Counted from the first letter of the stretch, positions 19,074 to 29,012 are shown. The stretch: 64,000 nucleotides of DNA from Sessilibacter corallicola (GCF_021290925.1 NZ_JAJSLX010000002.1:1298235-1362234); one strand, 5' to 3'. The notes: a model not told the origin generated them from the sequence alone. Made by a program: numbers and translations.

Positions 19074-19460
19074 TCACTGTTGTTCGATGTGCTTAACCAT
19101 AGAGTCTGCAAATGAGTCGAAGCTTCCAAAATAATCCAGCTGTTTGATGTCGGTATTTTTAAATTCTGCCAAACAGGCGTCAATTTGATTGGGTATGTCT
19201 ACTCCAACGTGTTTCCCTTTATTGAAAAACATCGGGTAAATATCAAATTTTCTGAAGCCCAGTTGGTAATTTTTTTCTACCGCTCGTTTCATGCTGGGTT
19301 CGCACAGCTCTAAAAAAATTGCTTCAACGTGCTGATAAGACGCCAGCAGTGGTTTCATCTTTTCAACGATGGCTGCGAACTCATCGTTTGCCTGCTGAGC
19401 CCGACTTCCATGAGCCATGATCAACAAGCATTTGGCATTTTCATGAATTGGGTTTGACAT
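19074..19460 (-). CDS. CbiX-family chelatase
   Basis: A 128-residue single-domain protein of the CbiX/SirB class, which inserts Co2+ or Fe2+ into sirohydrochlorin. Motifs are LLIMAHGSR with the metal-binding His near residue 17, EAIFLELCEPSM, and YPMFFNKGKHVGVDIP with a second conserved His. Length fits the short homodimeric form. It lies 30 bp downstream of hemH on the same strand, so two tetrapyrrole chelatases are probably cotranscribed. The exact metal and substrate cannot be deduced. Confidence 0.85.
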   Translation of the reverse strand: MSNPIHENAKCLLIMAHGSRAQQANDEFAAIVEKMKPLLASYQHVEAIFLELCEPSMKRAVEKNYQLGFRKFDIYPMFFNKGKHVGVDIPNQIDACLAEFKNTDIKQLDYFGSFDSFADSMVKHIEQQ

Positions 19461-19490
19461 AAATTTTAGCGCCTAGGTTATTGCGTTTGC

Positions 19491-20558
19491 TTAGCTTGTT
19501 GCGCCAAGTTTTTTTGCAGCGGATTTTTGTTGAGCTCTGTCTTCTTTTTGAATTTGCCAGCCTTCTAAATGCGTTTTGGCAATTTCAGTTAATGCGTGAA
19601 TATGATTATCCTCGGCATTGAGCGCAGGAATGTAATCGAATTTCTCACCGCCTGAATCGATAAAATAATGTTTATTTTCTACCGCTATTTCTTCAATGGT
19701 TTCAAGGCAGTCGGCTGAGAAGCCGGGGCAAAATACTTGCACTGATTTGACGCCGTCGGTAGGCAGAGACTTCATGGTTTCGTCAGTATACGGTTGCAGC
19801 CATTCTTCACGGCCAAAACGAGATTGAAATGTTGTTTTGTACTGATTTTCGTTGAGACCTAACGCTTGTGCGATCAGGCGTGATGTTTTGTGACATTCAC
19901 AAAAATACGGATCACCGTTGGTTAGATAACGTTTTGGTATACCGTGATACGATAAAATCAGTAAATCTGGTTCGCCGTTTTTTTGTTGAAATTGTTGGAT
20001 TTGTTCCGCACACGCCTGAATGTATAGCGGGTGATCGTGATAGTGGTTTACAAATCTCAGTTCGGGAATCCATCGCCGCTGCGTAAAATCTTTGGCGACC
20101 GCATCAAAAGTGGATGCAGTGGTTGCCGCGCAGTATTGAGGGTATAACGGCAAAATCAGCAGCTTGCGTACGCCCGATTCCATCATTGATTGTATTTTTG
20201 ACGAAACCGAAGGATTGCCGTAGCGCATGGCAAATTCAACGTGGTAATCGCTCAGTTGTGCTTGTAACTTTTCTTGCTGGGCTTGTGTGATGGTCAGCAG
20301 CGGTGAGCCTTCTTCGGTCCAAACGGTTTCATAAGCGTGCGCTGAGCGTTTGGGCCTAATCTGTAAAATAATGAAATTTAAAATCATCCACCATAAAAAT
20401 CGGGGAAATTCCACAACTCTGGGGTCTGATAAAAATTCTTTAAGATAGGTTTTCAGCTTTTTGGGAGTAGGTGCGTCGGGAGTGCCGAGATTGGTTATTA
20501 ACACCCCAATTTTTTCGTCTTGTTGGTGGTCAAACTTATCAGAGTTAATGTATTTCAT
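19491..20558 (-). CDS. hemH: Ferrochelatase HemH
   Basis: A 355-residue ferrochelatase that inserts Fe2+ into protoporphyrin IX, the last step of heme synthesis. Visible are the N-terminal GVLITNLGTPDAPT, the active-site loop LPLYPQYCAATTAST, the catalytic His in LSYHGIPKRYL, the motif FQSRFGREEWLQPYT, and CPGFSADCLETIEEI with the acidic metal channel. Cysteines in the YFCECHK region and near CPGFSADC might ligate a 2Fe-2S cluster as in some ferrochelatases, which is uncertain. A charged tail of about 20 residues extends the C terminus. The ATG is at 20558. Confidence 0.96.
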   Translation of the reverse strand: MKYINSDKFDHQQDEKIGVLITNLGTPDAPTPKKLKTYLKEFLSDPRVVEFPRFLWWMILNFIILQIRPKRSAHAYETVWTEEGSPLLTITQAQQEKLQAQLSDYHVEFAMRYGNPSVSSKIQSMMESGVRKLLILPLYPQYCAATTASTFDAVAKDFTQRRWIPELRFVNHYHDHPLYIQACAEQIQQFQQKNGEPDLLILSYHGIPKRYLTNGDPYFCECHKTSRLIAQALGLNENQYKTTFQSRFGREEWLQPYTDETMKSLPTDGVKSVQVFCPGFSADCLETIEEIAVENKHYFIDSGGEKFDYIPALNAEDNHIHALTEIAKTHLEGWQIQKEDRAQQKSAAKKLGATS

Positions 20559-20692
20559 GCGCTTTTATTGGAGTCAAAAAAGCCATTATACGAAATTTAT
20601 TCGATAAAGGTTTATAAGCGACTGAATAATTCCGTCTGAGCTTTATCGATATCAATTCTGTTAAGAATCTCAAATGCCGGTAAATAATAAGA

Positions 20693-21538
20693 CTAAGAAC
20701 GGTACTGTTGGAGGTATCGCATTAATGAAGAGATTGCTCTTGTCAATTCTTGCGCGGCCGGTTCGTTATCTGAGATTTCCAACCAGGTTAATCCAGTTTT
20801 TGGATGAAACAGGCGGCAACTGGCATTTTGCAGGCTGCAGGTGTATTTGAGGTAAGGATTTAAGCCGTAGACCGAAAATCGTTCGTTGGTTGTCAGTTTT
20901 TTGCGATGATTGAGGTCTTGTGTGCTGGTGATGACTGTGTCTGGCAGCTTAACGGATATGCTGTGTCGATGGGCGCCTTCAATGCGGCTGGACGATAAAA
21001 TTGAGGTATCCCCATATTGGTAGAAACTCAGCAAGTTATTAATATGCTGGGTAATTGCCGCTAAGATGTCGTCGGTTTGATAAAGAAACTGAAGGTATTC
21101 GTAGTAGTCGTCGGAAGACAACTGTTGATCAGACCAAATGAGTTCTGCTTTTGGGGTTTGTTTAGTGTTATTGGCGGATTTAGGCTGTTTTAACTGATTT
21201 TTGAGGTCTGTGATTAATCTGAGGGTTTCAAAGTATTCGGGTGCATTTCTGCCCGCTTGCTCTATGAATGTTTCAAACGCCGATAGCGCTCTGGCGGGTT
21301 GATTTAACGCCTGGGAAACTTGGCCTTGTAAGAAATAGAATTGCGACGGCAATTCGCGTCTTAATGTTCGCGCTTTGCTGAGTGAGTCTTGGGCTTGAGA
21401 GTACTTTTTTTGTTCGATTAAGTCTTCCGCTTCTAACAATAAGCGGTCAGCTTCAAATGATGGGCTCAATGCGGCTGAAGAGAACGAGCTTAGGCTGCTC
21501 ATTAATACCATGCATGCCAAACCAATGATGAGACGCAT
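20693..21538 (-). CDS. Secreted TPR-containing protein, unknown
   Basis: A 281-residue protein starting MRLIIGLACMVLMSS, with a signal peptide of about 22-24 residues (cleavage near SSAALS). Residues about 30-100 form TPR-like helical pairs (LLEAEDLIEQKKYSQAQDSL, FYFLQGQVSQALNQPARAL). The C-terminal half has two Cys (CSLQNASC) that could form a disulfide. The frame is open seven codons further, but GGAGGA lies 8 nt before the ATG at 21538, which fixes the start. It is likely periplasmic. No family is recognised and the gene stands alone upstream of hemH. Confidence 0.65.
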   Translation of the reverse strand: MRLIIGLACMVLMSSLSSFSSAALSPSFEADRLLLEAEDLIEQKKYSQAQDSLSKARTLRRELPSQFYFLQGQVSQALNQPARALSAFETFIEQAGRNAPEYFETLRLITDLKNQLKQPKSANNTKQTPKAELIWSDQQLSSDDYYEYLQFLYQTDDILAAITQHINNLLSFYQYGDTSILSSSRIEGAHRHSISVKLPDTVITSTQDLNHRKKLTTNERFSVYGLNPYLKYTCSLQNASCRLFHPKTGLTWLEISDNEPAAQELTRAISSLMRYLQQYRS

Positions 21539-21907
21539 AAATTTATCCTCCAGCGACAAATGTTATCGTATTGCCGTTATGTAATGATCAGTTCTAACAG
21601 CTCTGCACAGCTGATGCGCTTATGTTTATGCTTCGTGCCAATTGCTTAAGTTTAGCAACACTCGGCTGAGCACAAATACGCAAGTTGCCACGCTGTGTAT
21701 ATCAGAGTTTCCTTTACTTATTCTGAATTTTAATTGAACGGTCTAATTATCTGGTAATTCGATCACAAAAAGTACTAACAAAAGTTTACTCTCTGGCCCT
21801 ATAGTGCCGTCAAATCTTTCTGATGAATGGTCGGCCTCCCAGAATATGATTCAATATGTGATCAATCGTACCATTAGGGTATCTGTCGGGCCGCTATCTG
21901 GAAAACG
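21539..21907. other. Intergenic region before the repeat-start methyltransferase
   Basis: About 370 bp between divergent genes. No supported ORF was found. It must hold promoters for both directions, but none is clear enough to call. Confidence 0.4.
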
Positions 21908-21967
21908 ATGGATTCGCAAACCATGGATTCGCAGACCATGAATTCACAAACAACGGATTCGCCACTC
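21908..21967 (+). repeat. 15-bp tandem repeat at the 5' end of a coding region
   Basis: Units begin at 21908 (ATGGATTCGCAAACC), 21923, 21938 and, more degenerate, 21953. Each encodes five residues and the first three start with ATG. Copy-number change would stay in frame and alter only the N-terminal length. Confidence 0.8.
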
Positions 21968-22639
21968 TTTATGAATACTTCCTCACATAACCTTTGTCCT
22001 TTGTGTAGCGAAGCGACAGTCTTCTTTCAGGAAGACAAAAAACGACGCTATTTTTTATGTCATAACTGCTCTCTCGTCCATGTACCGGCTGAATACCAGC
22101 TCTCAAACGAGCACGAAAAAGAAGAATACGACAAACACGAGAACTCGTTTGAAGACGACGGTTATCGCCAGTTTTTGTCCAGAATGTTAACGCCAGTATT
22201 GGAGGTGATTGGCGATCATTCAGTCGGTATGGATTTTGGTTGTGGGCCAGCGCCGGTATTGGCGAGTATGTTTCGAGATTACGGACACGATGTATCAATA
22301 TACGATAAGTACTATTTCTCTGATGAATCGGTGTTCGATAAAAAATACGATTTTGTGGTTACTACGGAAGTGATTGAGCATTTGGCCGATCCTTGGCACC
22401 AGTTGTTAAAAATAAAGCGCTGCATTAAACCGAACGGTATTCTCGGTGTGATGACCAAACGTTGGCTCAGCGCGGAACGATTTCGAGGTTGGCACTATAA
22501 AAACGATCCGACACACATCGTTTTTTTTCACGAGCAAACGTTTCGTTATCTTGCGAATCAGTGGCAGGTGAATGTCGAATTTATTGGCAGTGATGTCGTT
22601 CTGTTTAAAGGTATGAACACAGACACTGGTGATGCGTAA
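21908..22639 (+). CDS. Class I SAM methyltransferase with zinc-ribbon N terminus
   Basis: A 243-residue protein. After a repetitive head (MDSQT-MDSQT-MNSQT-TDSPL) come two CxxC pairs, CPLCSE and CHNCSL, forming a zinc ribbon. A Rossmann methyltransferase domain follows with motif I MDFGCGPAPVLASMF, the DFVVTTEVIEHLADPW loop and a late HIVFFHEQTF segment. The architecture is that of small methyltransferases of unknown substrate. The first ATG at 21908 has GGA six nt upstream; later in-frame ATGs at 21923, 21938 and 21971 lack a site of their own. The stop is 8 bp from that of the convergent regulator gene. Confidence 0.75.
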   Translation: MDSQTMDSQTMNSQTTDSPLFMNTSSHNLCPLCSEATVFFQEDKKRRYFLCHNCSLVHVPAEYQLSNEHEKEEYDKHENSFEDDGYRQFLSRMLTPVLEVIGDHSVGMDFGCGPAPVLASMFRDYGHDVSIYDKYYFSDESVFDKKYDFVVTTEVIEHLADPWHQLLKIKRCIKPNGILGVMTKRWLSAERFRGWHYKNDPTHIVFFHEQTFRYLANQWQVNVEFIGSDVVLFKGMNTDTGDA

Positions 22640-22647
22640 TAATTGCC

Positions 22648-23637
22648 TTAAATTTTTGCCCGGAATAATTTTGCCCGAACAGTCGTTCTATATTCGCTGG
22701 GTGTTGTTGCCAGTAATTTTTTGAACAGGCCGGTGAAATGTCCCATATCTGAATAACCGACTTTAAAAGCGATTTCGCTGATCGTTAAGTTGCTTGTTTG
22801 CAACAAATCTTTCGCTACCTGAATGCGTATTTCTTGCAGATATTGGAGCGGAGATTTATTGGTGGCGTTTTTGAATCTCCGATTAAACGATCGCACACTC
22901 ATTTCAAAGCGTTCGGCGACGTCACTGATTTGTATGTCTTTGCCGTAGTTATCCTGCAGCCACATTTGTGCCTGAACAATGTCTTCGTCTGGGTGTTGAT
23001 TGATTTCTCCGTCGAAGTAACCGCGCTCTTGATAAGAACGTCTAATTTCGTGGGAAAAATGCCTTTCTACGTGATTGGCAACTTCCTGATTATAGAGGCG
23101 TTGAATGAAATGAACGGTTAAATCGGCGAGGGCATTAACACTGGCAGCACAAAAAATATTTCCCGATTGCGTTATAAAGTATTGCCGTTTTAGGTCTACG
23201 CTTGGGTAATATTTTTGAAACTGATCAAAATAATGCCAATGCGTGGTCGCGGCTTTTCCGTCGAGCAGTTTCGCTTCTGCCAAAAAACAGACGCCTGTTC
23301 CTACTGCGCTGACGGTAGCGCCATTTTGAACGCGTTCAATTAGCCAGGGAAAAATGGACTCATTGGATTGAATAATTGGTCTGGGATTCCGCCACAAAGC
23401 CGGTAAGAAGATAATATCGCTCTCGGGGCTGTCTTTAAATTGTTGATCAGCGACCAAAGAAAAGCCAGAGCGGGTTTTAATGGGTTCTTTCGTATCCGCA
23501 ACCGATTGAATATTAAGTTCTAATGCACGCCGGTTCTTAGCGCGGGCAAAACTTTCCCCGGCTTTAAGCATTTCCATGGGAAGGGTAGCGCTAGACGCTA
23601 ACATATCTGAGCAAAGCACAAATGAGATTGTTTGCAT
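22648..23637 (-). CDS. GlxA-family AraC-type transcriptional regulator
   Basis: A 329-residue regulator with an N-terminal DJ-1/PfpI-like (class I glutamine amidotransferase) domain and a C-terminal AraC DNA-binding domain. The first includes DIIFLPALW and VSAVGTGVCFLAEAKLLDG. The second has two HTH units (QISDVAERFEMSVRSFNRRF and ISEIAFKVGYSDMGHFTGLF). Members control genes for amino acid or betaine use, and the amidotransferase-like domain is a sensor. The usual catalytic Cys position reads GTGVCFLA. The target is unknown since no metabolic operon adjoins it. Confidence 0.88.
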   Translation of the reverse strand: MQTISFVLCSDMLASSATLPMEMLKAGESFARAKNRRALELNIQSVADTKEPIKTRSGFSLVADQQFKDSPESDIIFLPALWRNPRPIIQSNESIFPWLIERVQNGATVSAVGTGVCFLAEAKLLDGKAATTHWHYFDQFQKYYPSVDLKRQYFITQSGNIFCAASVNALADLTVHFIQRLYNQEVANHVERHFSHEIRRSYQERGYFDGEINQHPDEDIVQAQMWLQDNYGKDIQISDVAERFEMSVRSFNRRFKNATNKSPLQYLQEIRIQVAKDLLQTSNLTISEIAFKVGYSDMGHFTGLFKKLLATTPSEYRTTVRAKLFRAKI

Positions 23638-23816
23638 AAATTCAACAACGGCGATTGGGAGATTGAGAGAAAGTTGTCTGAGACTTTTTTCTGCGACATT
23701 TGTATGTTTTTAAAGTGAACAGTACATTAGCACGAATATCCTAGAAGTTTGCGTGAAATATTTTACTGGCAACGGGCTGGGTTCCAATGGATGAATCATT
23801 TCACTAATGATCGTTT

Positions 23817-24008
23817 ATGATGGTTTTTTATTTCATGTTGTTATTTGCTATAAACGTTGCGCTCCATAATTATGTGCGCTCTAAAAATTATTACATTGAC
23901 GGGAATCTTTCTGTAAAAACAGGTGCGGTTACTTTTGATCGGGTTGATTTTAAAGCTCGCGGTATTTGGATTGAAGTAAATCGTAAGATTTTAATGATTT
24001 CTAGATAG
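23817..24008 (+). CDS. Possible small membrane protein
   Basis: A 63-residue frame starting ATGATG. Residues 2-17 are hydrophobic (MVFYFMLLFAINVAL) and the rest is mixed and basic (FKARGIWIEVNRKILMISR). There is no ribosome-binding site before the ATG, and no family is recognised. It lies between two regulators and could be real or chance. The flanking DNA in 23638-24049 shows no other ORF. Confidence 0.3.
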   Translation: MMVFYFMLLFAINVALHNYVRSKNYYIDGNLSVKTGAVTFDRVDFKARGIWIEVNRKILMISR

Positions 24009-24049
24009 ATGTTTTCAAATCAATACCATCTAAATAGGGAATGATCAGA

Positions 24050-24598
24050 GTGACTGATGTAGGAGAGCGTTTACAGCAAATTCGTAAACTTAATGGTTGG
24101 TCTCAAAGAGAGTTAGCTCGCCGGGCGAATGTTACCAACAGTGCTATTTCGCAAATGGAGCAGGGCAGGGTGAGCCCATCGGTAGCGTCGCTAAAAAAAG
24201 TGTTGGATGGCGTACCAATTTCACTGGAAGATTTTTTTGGGTTGGATTTGGAGTCATCAACCAATGCGTTTTATCGAGCCTGCGATATGCCCGATATAGG
24301 TGACGGTGTTTATGTATCAAAGTTGGTCGGTGCAGACAAAACCAAACGTGCTCTGTCGTTAATGTGGCAATTCTATCCGGCGGGATCGGATTCTGGGGAA
24401 GAGCTGATAAAATCGCCCGAAGAATATACCGGTGTGGTGTTCGATGGAGAGCTTGAGATAACCGTTGGCGCAGAAACTAAAACGCTCGCCCCTGGCGATG
24501 GCTTTTATGTTGCTGTTGGTCGTGGGTTTAGAATTAGAAATTCGGGCTCAGTAGGCTGTATTGCAGCTATCGCTAAGACCGAAAATAGAAATAAATAA
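24050..24598 (+). CDS. XRE-cupin transcriptional regulator
   Basis: A 182-residue regulator of the HTH-XRE plus cupin class (as in PuuR). The HTH covers residues about 5-60 (LNGWSQRELARRANVTNSAI, SQMEQGRVSPSVASLKKVL). The cupin covers about 100-180 (TGVVFDGELEITVGAET and LAPGDGFYVAVG). An ATG at 24041 is in frame, but AGGGA directly touches it; the GTG at 24050 is 9 nt from that site and is preferred. Such proteins usually repress amine or amino-acid catabolism genes, none of which is next to it. Confidence 0.85.
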   Translation: MTDVGERLQQIRKLNGWSQRELARRANVTNSAISQMEQGRVSPSVASLKKVLDGVPISLEDFFGLDLESSTNAFYRACDMPDIGDGVYVSKLVGADKTKRALSLMWQFYPAGSDSGEELIKSPEEYTGVVFDGELEITVGAETKTLAPGDGFYVAVGRGFRIRNSGSVGCIAAIAKTENRNK

Positions 24599-24915
24599 TC
24601 TTCATTATCATTTTTTGACCTACAAATCCTTCTCGGGAAGCAAAGGTTGCGAATTAGATTAAATTTTATTTTTTAGTGTGTGATTGATGTCTGAGCGAAT
24701 TGATAGATTTTTCTGCATTTTTACTGGTGTAGTTGACGATTAATTCAGCAAAATGAAAGAATTTTTACAAAAATGCAATTCGCTGTGATTTGAGTGTTGA
24801 ACCCTCTAAATTCCTGTGGCACAATGCGCTCCGCTTCTGAGGCAAAGCGCAGAAATTTAAAAAAATATCTAGCCAAATCAATGGTTTATGATAGAATAGC
24901 TTCAAATGAAACAAA
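24599..24915. other. Intergenic region before tRNA-Leu
   Basis: 317 bp, AT-rich, no supported ORF. It contains a good sigma-70 promoter pair (24797-24825), about 90 bp before the tRNA, followed by a weak stem TGCGCT / AGCGCA. Confidence 0.4.
24797..24825 (+). promoter_or_regulatory. Candidate promoter upstream of tRNA-Leu(UAG)
   Basis: TTGAAC (24797-24802), 17-bp spacer, CACAAT (24820-24825), then a GC-rich discriminator (GCGCTCCGC), as in stable-RNA promoters. The transcript would have an approximately 85-nt leader before the tRNA. A closer TAGAAT at 24892 lacks a -35. Confidence 0.5.
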
Positions 24916-25000
<85 letters not shown>

Positions 25001-25162
25001 TATTGAATTCTTGCACAAGCTGATGGTATCACCTTGTGCTTAGTCATATTCTCACAACCGAATTTTCAGCATCGCTTTTCTGAAAAATCTAATATCAAGA
25101 ATTGCTAAGGTGTGTTGAGCGTTTCCTTCCTGGTTGTGAGTTCAAGTTATTAGAGGATCAAC

Positions 25163-26473
25163 ATGCAGGTCTCAATCGAAACCACCGAAGGATTAGAGCG
25201 TAAAATGACTGTGGGTATTCCCGCAGAGCAATTGGATGGTGAAGTAGAAAAACGCTTAAAAGAAGCAGCGAAAACCATTCAGCTTAACGGTTTCCGTCGA
25301 GGCAAAGTACCTCTAAAAGTAGTTAAGCAACGCTTCGGTGCTGGCGTTCGCCAAGAAGTGATGGGTGACCTGATCAACAAAACCTTCCCAGAAGCTGTTC
25401 AGCAAGAAGAATTAAAGCCAGCTGGTCAACCAGCAATCGAGCCTAAAGAAATCGCAGAAGGCGCTGATTTCGAATACGTGGCTACCTTTGAAGTTTACCC
25501 TGAGCTAACTCTTAACAGCGTTGAAGGTTACGACATCACTAAGCTGAACGCTGAAGTGACTGATGCTGACCTAGATAAAATGGTCGACATTTTAAGAAAG
25601 CAACAAGCTTCTTGGACTGTTGTTGAGCGCGCTGCTAAAACCGAAGATAAAGTCGTTATTGACTTTGAAGGTACCAAAGGCGGAGAAGCGTTTGAAGGCG
25701 GATCTGCAACTGGTCAAGACCTTGTTTTAGGTTCTGGTCAAATGATTCCTGGCTTCGAAGATGGCGTTGTTGGTATGAGCGCTGGTGAAGAGAAGGTTCT
25801 AGAACTGACTTTCCCAGAAGATTACCACGCAGAAGATCTTAAAGGCGCAGCAGTTGAATTTAAAGTTACTGTTCAATCTGTAAACGAACAAGAATTGCCA
25901 GAGCTTAATGCAGAATTCTTCAAGAATTTCGGTACTGAAGTAGAAACCGAAGAAGCGTTCCGTGAAGAAGTTAAAAACAACATGGAGCGTGAGCTGAAAA
26001 ACGCTGCTAAAAATAAGCTCAAAACTCAAGTAATGGACAAGCTTGTTGACGCTCATGAAGTTGAGTTGCCAAAAGCGTTGATTGCCGGTGAAGTTGATGC
26101 GTTGCGTCAGCAAACTGCCCAGCAATTTGGCGGTGGTGCACAGAATTTAGATCTTAAGTCTTTGCTTCCAGACACTATGTTCCAGGAGCAAGCTGAGCGT
26201 CGTGTTGCTTTAGGTCTGATTGTTAGCGAAATCGTACAAGCTGAAGAAATCAAAGTTGATGCAGACAAAGTAAAAGCAATGGTTGATGAAATTGCCTCTA
26301 CTTATCAGCAGCCGGAAGAAGTGGTTAACTACTACTACGGCAATCAGCAATTGCTTGCTGGTGTTGAGTCTGTTGTTCTTGAAGACCAAGTTGTTGACTT
26401 CGTTCTTTCTAAAGCGAATGTTGAAGAGAAAGACAGCAGTTACGAAGAAGTCATCAAACCAGCTAACCAATAA
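25163..26473 (+). CDS. tig: Trigger factor
   Basis: A 436-residue ribosome-associated chaperone. The N-terminal domain has the ribosome-binding motif NGFRRGKVP (residues about 42-50). The FKBP-type prolyl isomerase domain covers about 150-245 (VIDFEGTKGGEAFEGG, GQMIPGFEDGVVGM). The C-terminal arms are helical and acidic. The ATG has AGAGGATC upstream. It leads the conserved tig-clpP-clpX-lon order and ends at a strong terminator, so it is transcribed apart from clpP at least in part. Confidence 0.97.
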   Translation: MQVSIETTEGLERKMTVGIPAEQLDGEVEKRLKEAAKTIQLNGFRRGKVPLKVVKQRFGAGVRQEVMGDLINKTFPEAVQQEELKPAGQPAIEPKEIAEGADFEYVATFEVYPELTLNSVEGYDITKLNAEVTDADLDKMVDILRKQQASWTVVERAAKTEDKVVIDFEGTKGGEAFEGGSATGQDLVLGSGQMIPGFEDGVVGMSAGEEKVLELTFPEDYHAEDLKGAAVEFKVTVQSVNEQELPELNAEFFKNFGTEVETEEAFREEVKNNMERELKNAAKNKLKTQVMDKLVDAHEVELPKALIAGEVDALRQQTAQQFGGGAQNLDLKSLLPDTMFQEQAERRVALGLIVSEIVQAEEIKVDADKVKAMVDEIASTYQQPEEVVNYYYGNQQLLAGVESVVLEDQVVDFVLSKANVEEKDSSYEEVIKPANQ

Positions 26474-26543
26474 TTAGCCTTCCAAATAGTGTGTCTATTT
26501 TAGCGTTTAGATAACTATTTGTTTATAAAGGTGATTTTTGATC

Positions 26544-26571
26544 AAAGGCCGCATTATTAGCGGCCTTTTTT
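26544..26571 (+). terminator. Terminator of tig
   Basis: AAAGGCCGC / GCGGCCTTT stem with a 7-nt loop followed by T6, 70 nt after the tig stop. Confidence 0.9.
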
Positions 26572-26723
26572 GTCACTAAATATTAATACATTGCTGGAAT
26601 ATCTCTTAAACTCGGGTTAAGCTGGTAAACGATTTACGTTTCACGAACCGTTACTCCATAAGAGTGCATGAGAAAAAGCGCGCTTCATTCTGATGCGCTA
26701 TAGTCAGTGAATTGAGTGTTAAT

Positions 26724-27356
26724 ATGTCAGACATCCTTACCCCAAATTCCATTGCCGCCGTTAATTCTGGCTTAGTTCCTGTAGTAATCGAACAAACCGC
26801 TCGTGGTGAACGCTCTTTCGATATTTACTCGCGTTTGTTAAAAGAACGAATTATTTTTCTTGTTGGCCAAGTTGAAGACCACATGGCTAACTTGGTTGTT
26901 GCTCAGCTGCTATTTTTAGAAGCAGAAAATCCTGATAAAGATATTCATTTATACATCAACAGTCCTGGTGGTTCTGTCACAGCAGGCTTGTCAATCTACG
27001 ATACAATGCAATTCATCAAACCTGACGTGAGCACTATGTGTATCGGTCAGGCTTGCAGTATGGGTGCGTTCTTGTTAACCGCCGGCGCCAAAGGTAAGCG
27101 TTACTGCCTGCCTAACGCCAGAACCATGATTCATCAACCCAGTGGTGGTGCTCAAGGTCAAGCGTCTGATATCCACATTCAAGCGCAAGAGATTTTGAAC
27201 ATTCGTACCCGCTTAAACGAGTTGATGTCTGCCCATACTGGTCAATCAATTGAGAAGATTGCTGCAGATACTGAGCGAGACAACTTTATGAGTGCCGCTG
27301 AGTCTGCTGAATACGGTTTGGTCGATACCGTCATGGAAAGCCGTATTGGTGAATAA
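26724..27356 (+). CDS. clpP: ATP-dependent Clp protease proteolytic subunit ClpP
   Basis: A 210-residue serine protease that forms the two-ring degradation chamber used by ClpX and ClpA. The triad is Ser112 ([11 protein letters not shown]), His137 (MIHQPSGG) and Asp186 (DTERDNFMS). The helix-binding and hydrophobic pocket motifs ([13 protein letters not shown]) are intact. A TTG four codons upstream (26712) is in frame; the ATG at 26724 is preferred, giving a length close to Pseudomonas ClpP. clpX follows after 292 bp, longer than in Escherichia coli, and may have its own promoter. Confidence 0.96.
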   Translation: MSDILTPNSIAAVNSGLVPVVIEQTARGERSFDIYSRLLKERIIFLVGQVEDHMANLVVAQLLFLEAENPDKDIHLYINSPGGSVTAGLSIYDTMQFIKPDVSTMCIGQACSMGAFLLTAGAKGKRYCLPNARTMIHQPSGGAQGQASDIHIQAQEILNIRTRLNELMSAHTGQSIEKIAADTERDNFMSAAESAEYGLVDTVMESRIGE

Positions 27357-27542
27357 TTCTCGTAACTGGTTGTCCAAACCTATCTATAATGAAAGTTACG
27401 CGTGAGCCGCTGATTATCATCTATTATTTGTATATGAATGCCCCAAATAATGGTGTTTAGAACAATTTGTTTTAAAGATTAGGGGCTTTAAGTTTTGATG
27501 GTTTGTTACCAACTTAACTAATTAATGTGAGAGCTGCGGCTT

Positions 27543-27572
27543 TTGCTTTTGATTGTATTAAATTGATATATT
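27543..27572 (+). promoter_or_regulatory. Candidate clpX promoter
   Basis: TTGCTT (27543-27548), 18-bp spacer, TATATT (27567-27572), about 75 nt before the clpX ATG. Match to sigma-70 is moderate. No clear heat-shock (sigma-32) promoter was found in this gap. Confidence 0.4.
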
Positions 27573-27648
27573 TTTTAGTCAAAGGCTTGCAAAAACAGTT
27601 TAAAGCTAGCATCTTTCTGGATACTAGTTGAAAAAATGGAGTGATTTA

Positions 27649-28941
27649 ATGTCCGATCACGGTAATGATAAAGACAATCAGAATGGCAAGCTTCTTTATT
27701 GCTCATTTTGTGGGAAAAGTCAGCATGAAGTCAGAAAACTGATTGCTGGGCCTTCTGTCTTTATCTGCGATGAGTGTGTCGATCTTTGCAATGATATCAT
27801 TCGCGAAGAAATCCAAGAAAACAACGCAGAAGGTAGTTCCGATAGGCTTCCTACTCCAGAGGAAATCGCGAAAACACTTGATCAATATGTCATTGGTCAG
27901 CGACGTGCTAAGAGAGTTCTCTCTGTCGCGGTTTACAATCACTACAAGCGACTACGAATTGGCTCTGACAATAAAAAGAGCAAAGACGAAGTTGAACTGG
28001 GTAAGAGTAACATCTTACTGGTCGGCCCCACCGGTAGCGGTAAAACCCTACTGGCGGAGACCCTTGCCCGATTACTCAATGTTCCCTTTACCATTGCTGA
28101 TGCTACCACGCTTACCGAAGCAGGTTATGTCGGTGAAGACGTCGAAAACATTATTCAAAAGCTACTTCAAAAGTGTGATTACGACGTAGAAAAAGCACAG
28201 CAAGGCATCGTTTACATCGATGAAATCGATAAGATTTCTAGAAAGTCTGACAACCCATCGATTACTCGTGACGTGTCTGGCGAAGGTGTCCAGCAGGCGT
28301 TGCTTAAGTTGATCGAAGGAACGGTAGCATCTGTTCCTCCCCAAGGTGGCCGTAAACACCCTCAGCAAGAGTTTTTGCAGGTAGATACCTCTAACATTCT
28401 CTTTATTTGTGGTGGTGCTTTTGCAGGTCTAGACAAGGTCATCTTAGACCGCTCCGAAAAAGGCGGAATCGGTTTCGGTGCGCAGGTAAAAAGCACTTCA
28501 GACAACAAGAACTTTGGCGAAGCGCTGAAAGAGTTAGAAGCCGAAGATTTGGTTAAATACGGCTTAATTCCAGAGTTTGTCGGTCGCTTACCGGTAATCG
28601 CTACGCTCGAAGAATTGAGTAAAGAAGCTTTAGTACAGATTCTCACTGAACCTAAAAACGCGCTCACGAAACAATACGGCAAGTTATTCAGTATGGAAGG
28701 TGTCGAGATCGATTTCCGTCCAGAAGCGCTAGAAGCTGTTGCTCAAAAAGCGATGGATCGTCGTACTGGTGCTCGTGGCTTGCGTTCTATTATGGAAAAC
28801 GTGTTGCTTGATACGATGTACGAAATACCTTCAAGTGAAAACGTTGTCAAAGTTGTCGTAGACGAAAGTGTCATCAACGGCGAGTCTGAACCGCTTTTGG
28901 TTTATGAGAATAACTCTCAAAAAGCTATCTCGGATGATTAA
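27649..28941 (+). CDS. clpX: ATP-dependent Clp protease unfoldase ClpX
   Basis: A 430-residue AAA+ unfoldase that feeds tagged proteins to ClpP. The N-terminal zinc-binding domain has Cys18, Cys21, Cys40 and Cys43 ([19 protein letters not shown]). The AAA+ module shows Walker [10 protein letters not shown], Walker [11 protein letters not shown], the pore loop GYVGEDV and sensor 2 near [15 protein letters not shown] lies 8 nt before the ATG at 27649, which rules out the in-frame TTG at 27628. A hairpin and terminator follow. Confidence 0.97.
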   Translation: MSDHGNDKDNQNGKLLYCSFCGKSQHEVRKLIAGPSVFICDECVDLCNDIIREEIQENNAEGSSDRLPTPEEIAKTLDQYVIGQRRAKRVLSVAVYNHYKRLRIGSDNKKSKDEVELGKSNILLVGPTGSGKTLLAETLARLLNVPFTIADATTLTEAGYVGEDVENIIQKLLQKCDYDVEKAQQGIVYIDEIDKISRKSDNPSITRDVSGEGVQQALLKLIEGTVASVPPQGGRKHPQQEFLQVDTSNILFICGGAFAGLDKVILDRSEKGGIGFGAQVKSTSDNKNFGEALKELEAEDLVKYGLIPEFVGRLPVIATLEELSKEALVQILTEPKNALTKQYGKLFSMEGVEIDFRPEALEAVAQKAMDRRTGARGLRSIMENVLLDTMYEIPSSENVVKVVVDESVINGESEPLLVYENNSQKAISDD

Positions 28942-29012
28942 CTGAAGGGGGATTCCCCCAAGCAGTTACCGGGTATTCCACTGCTGAACTGATACATTTT
29001 AATATTATACCT

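Noticed and set aside
24817-24835. Sigma-54 promoter (TGGCAC) before tRNA-Leu
   Set aside because: The -12 TTGC element is absent; a sigma-70 reading with a 17-bp spacer fits better.
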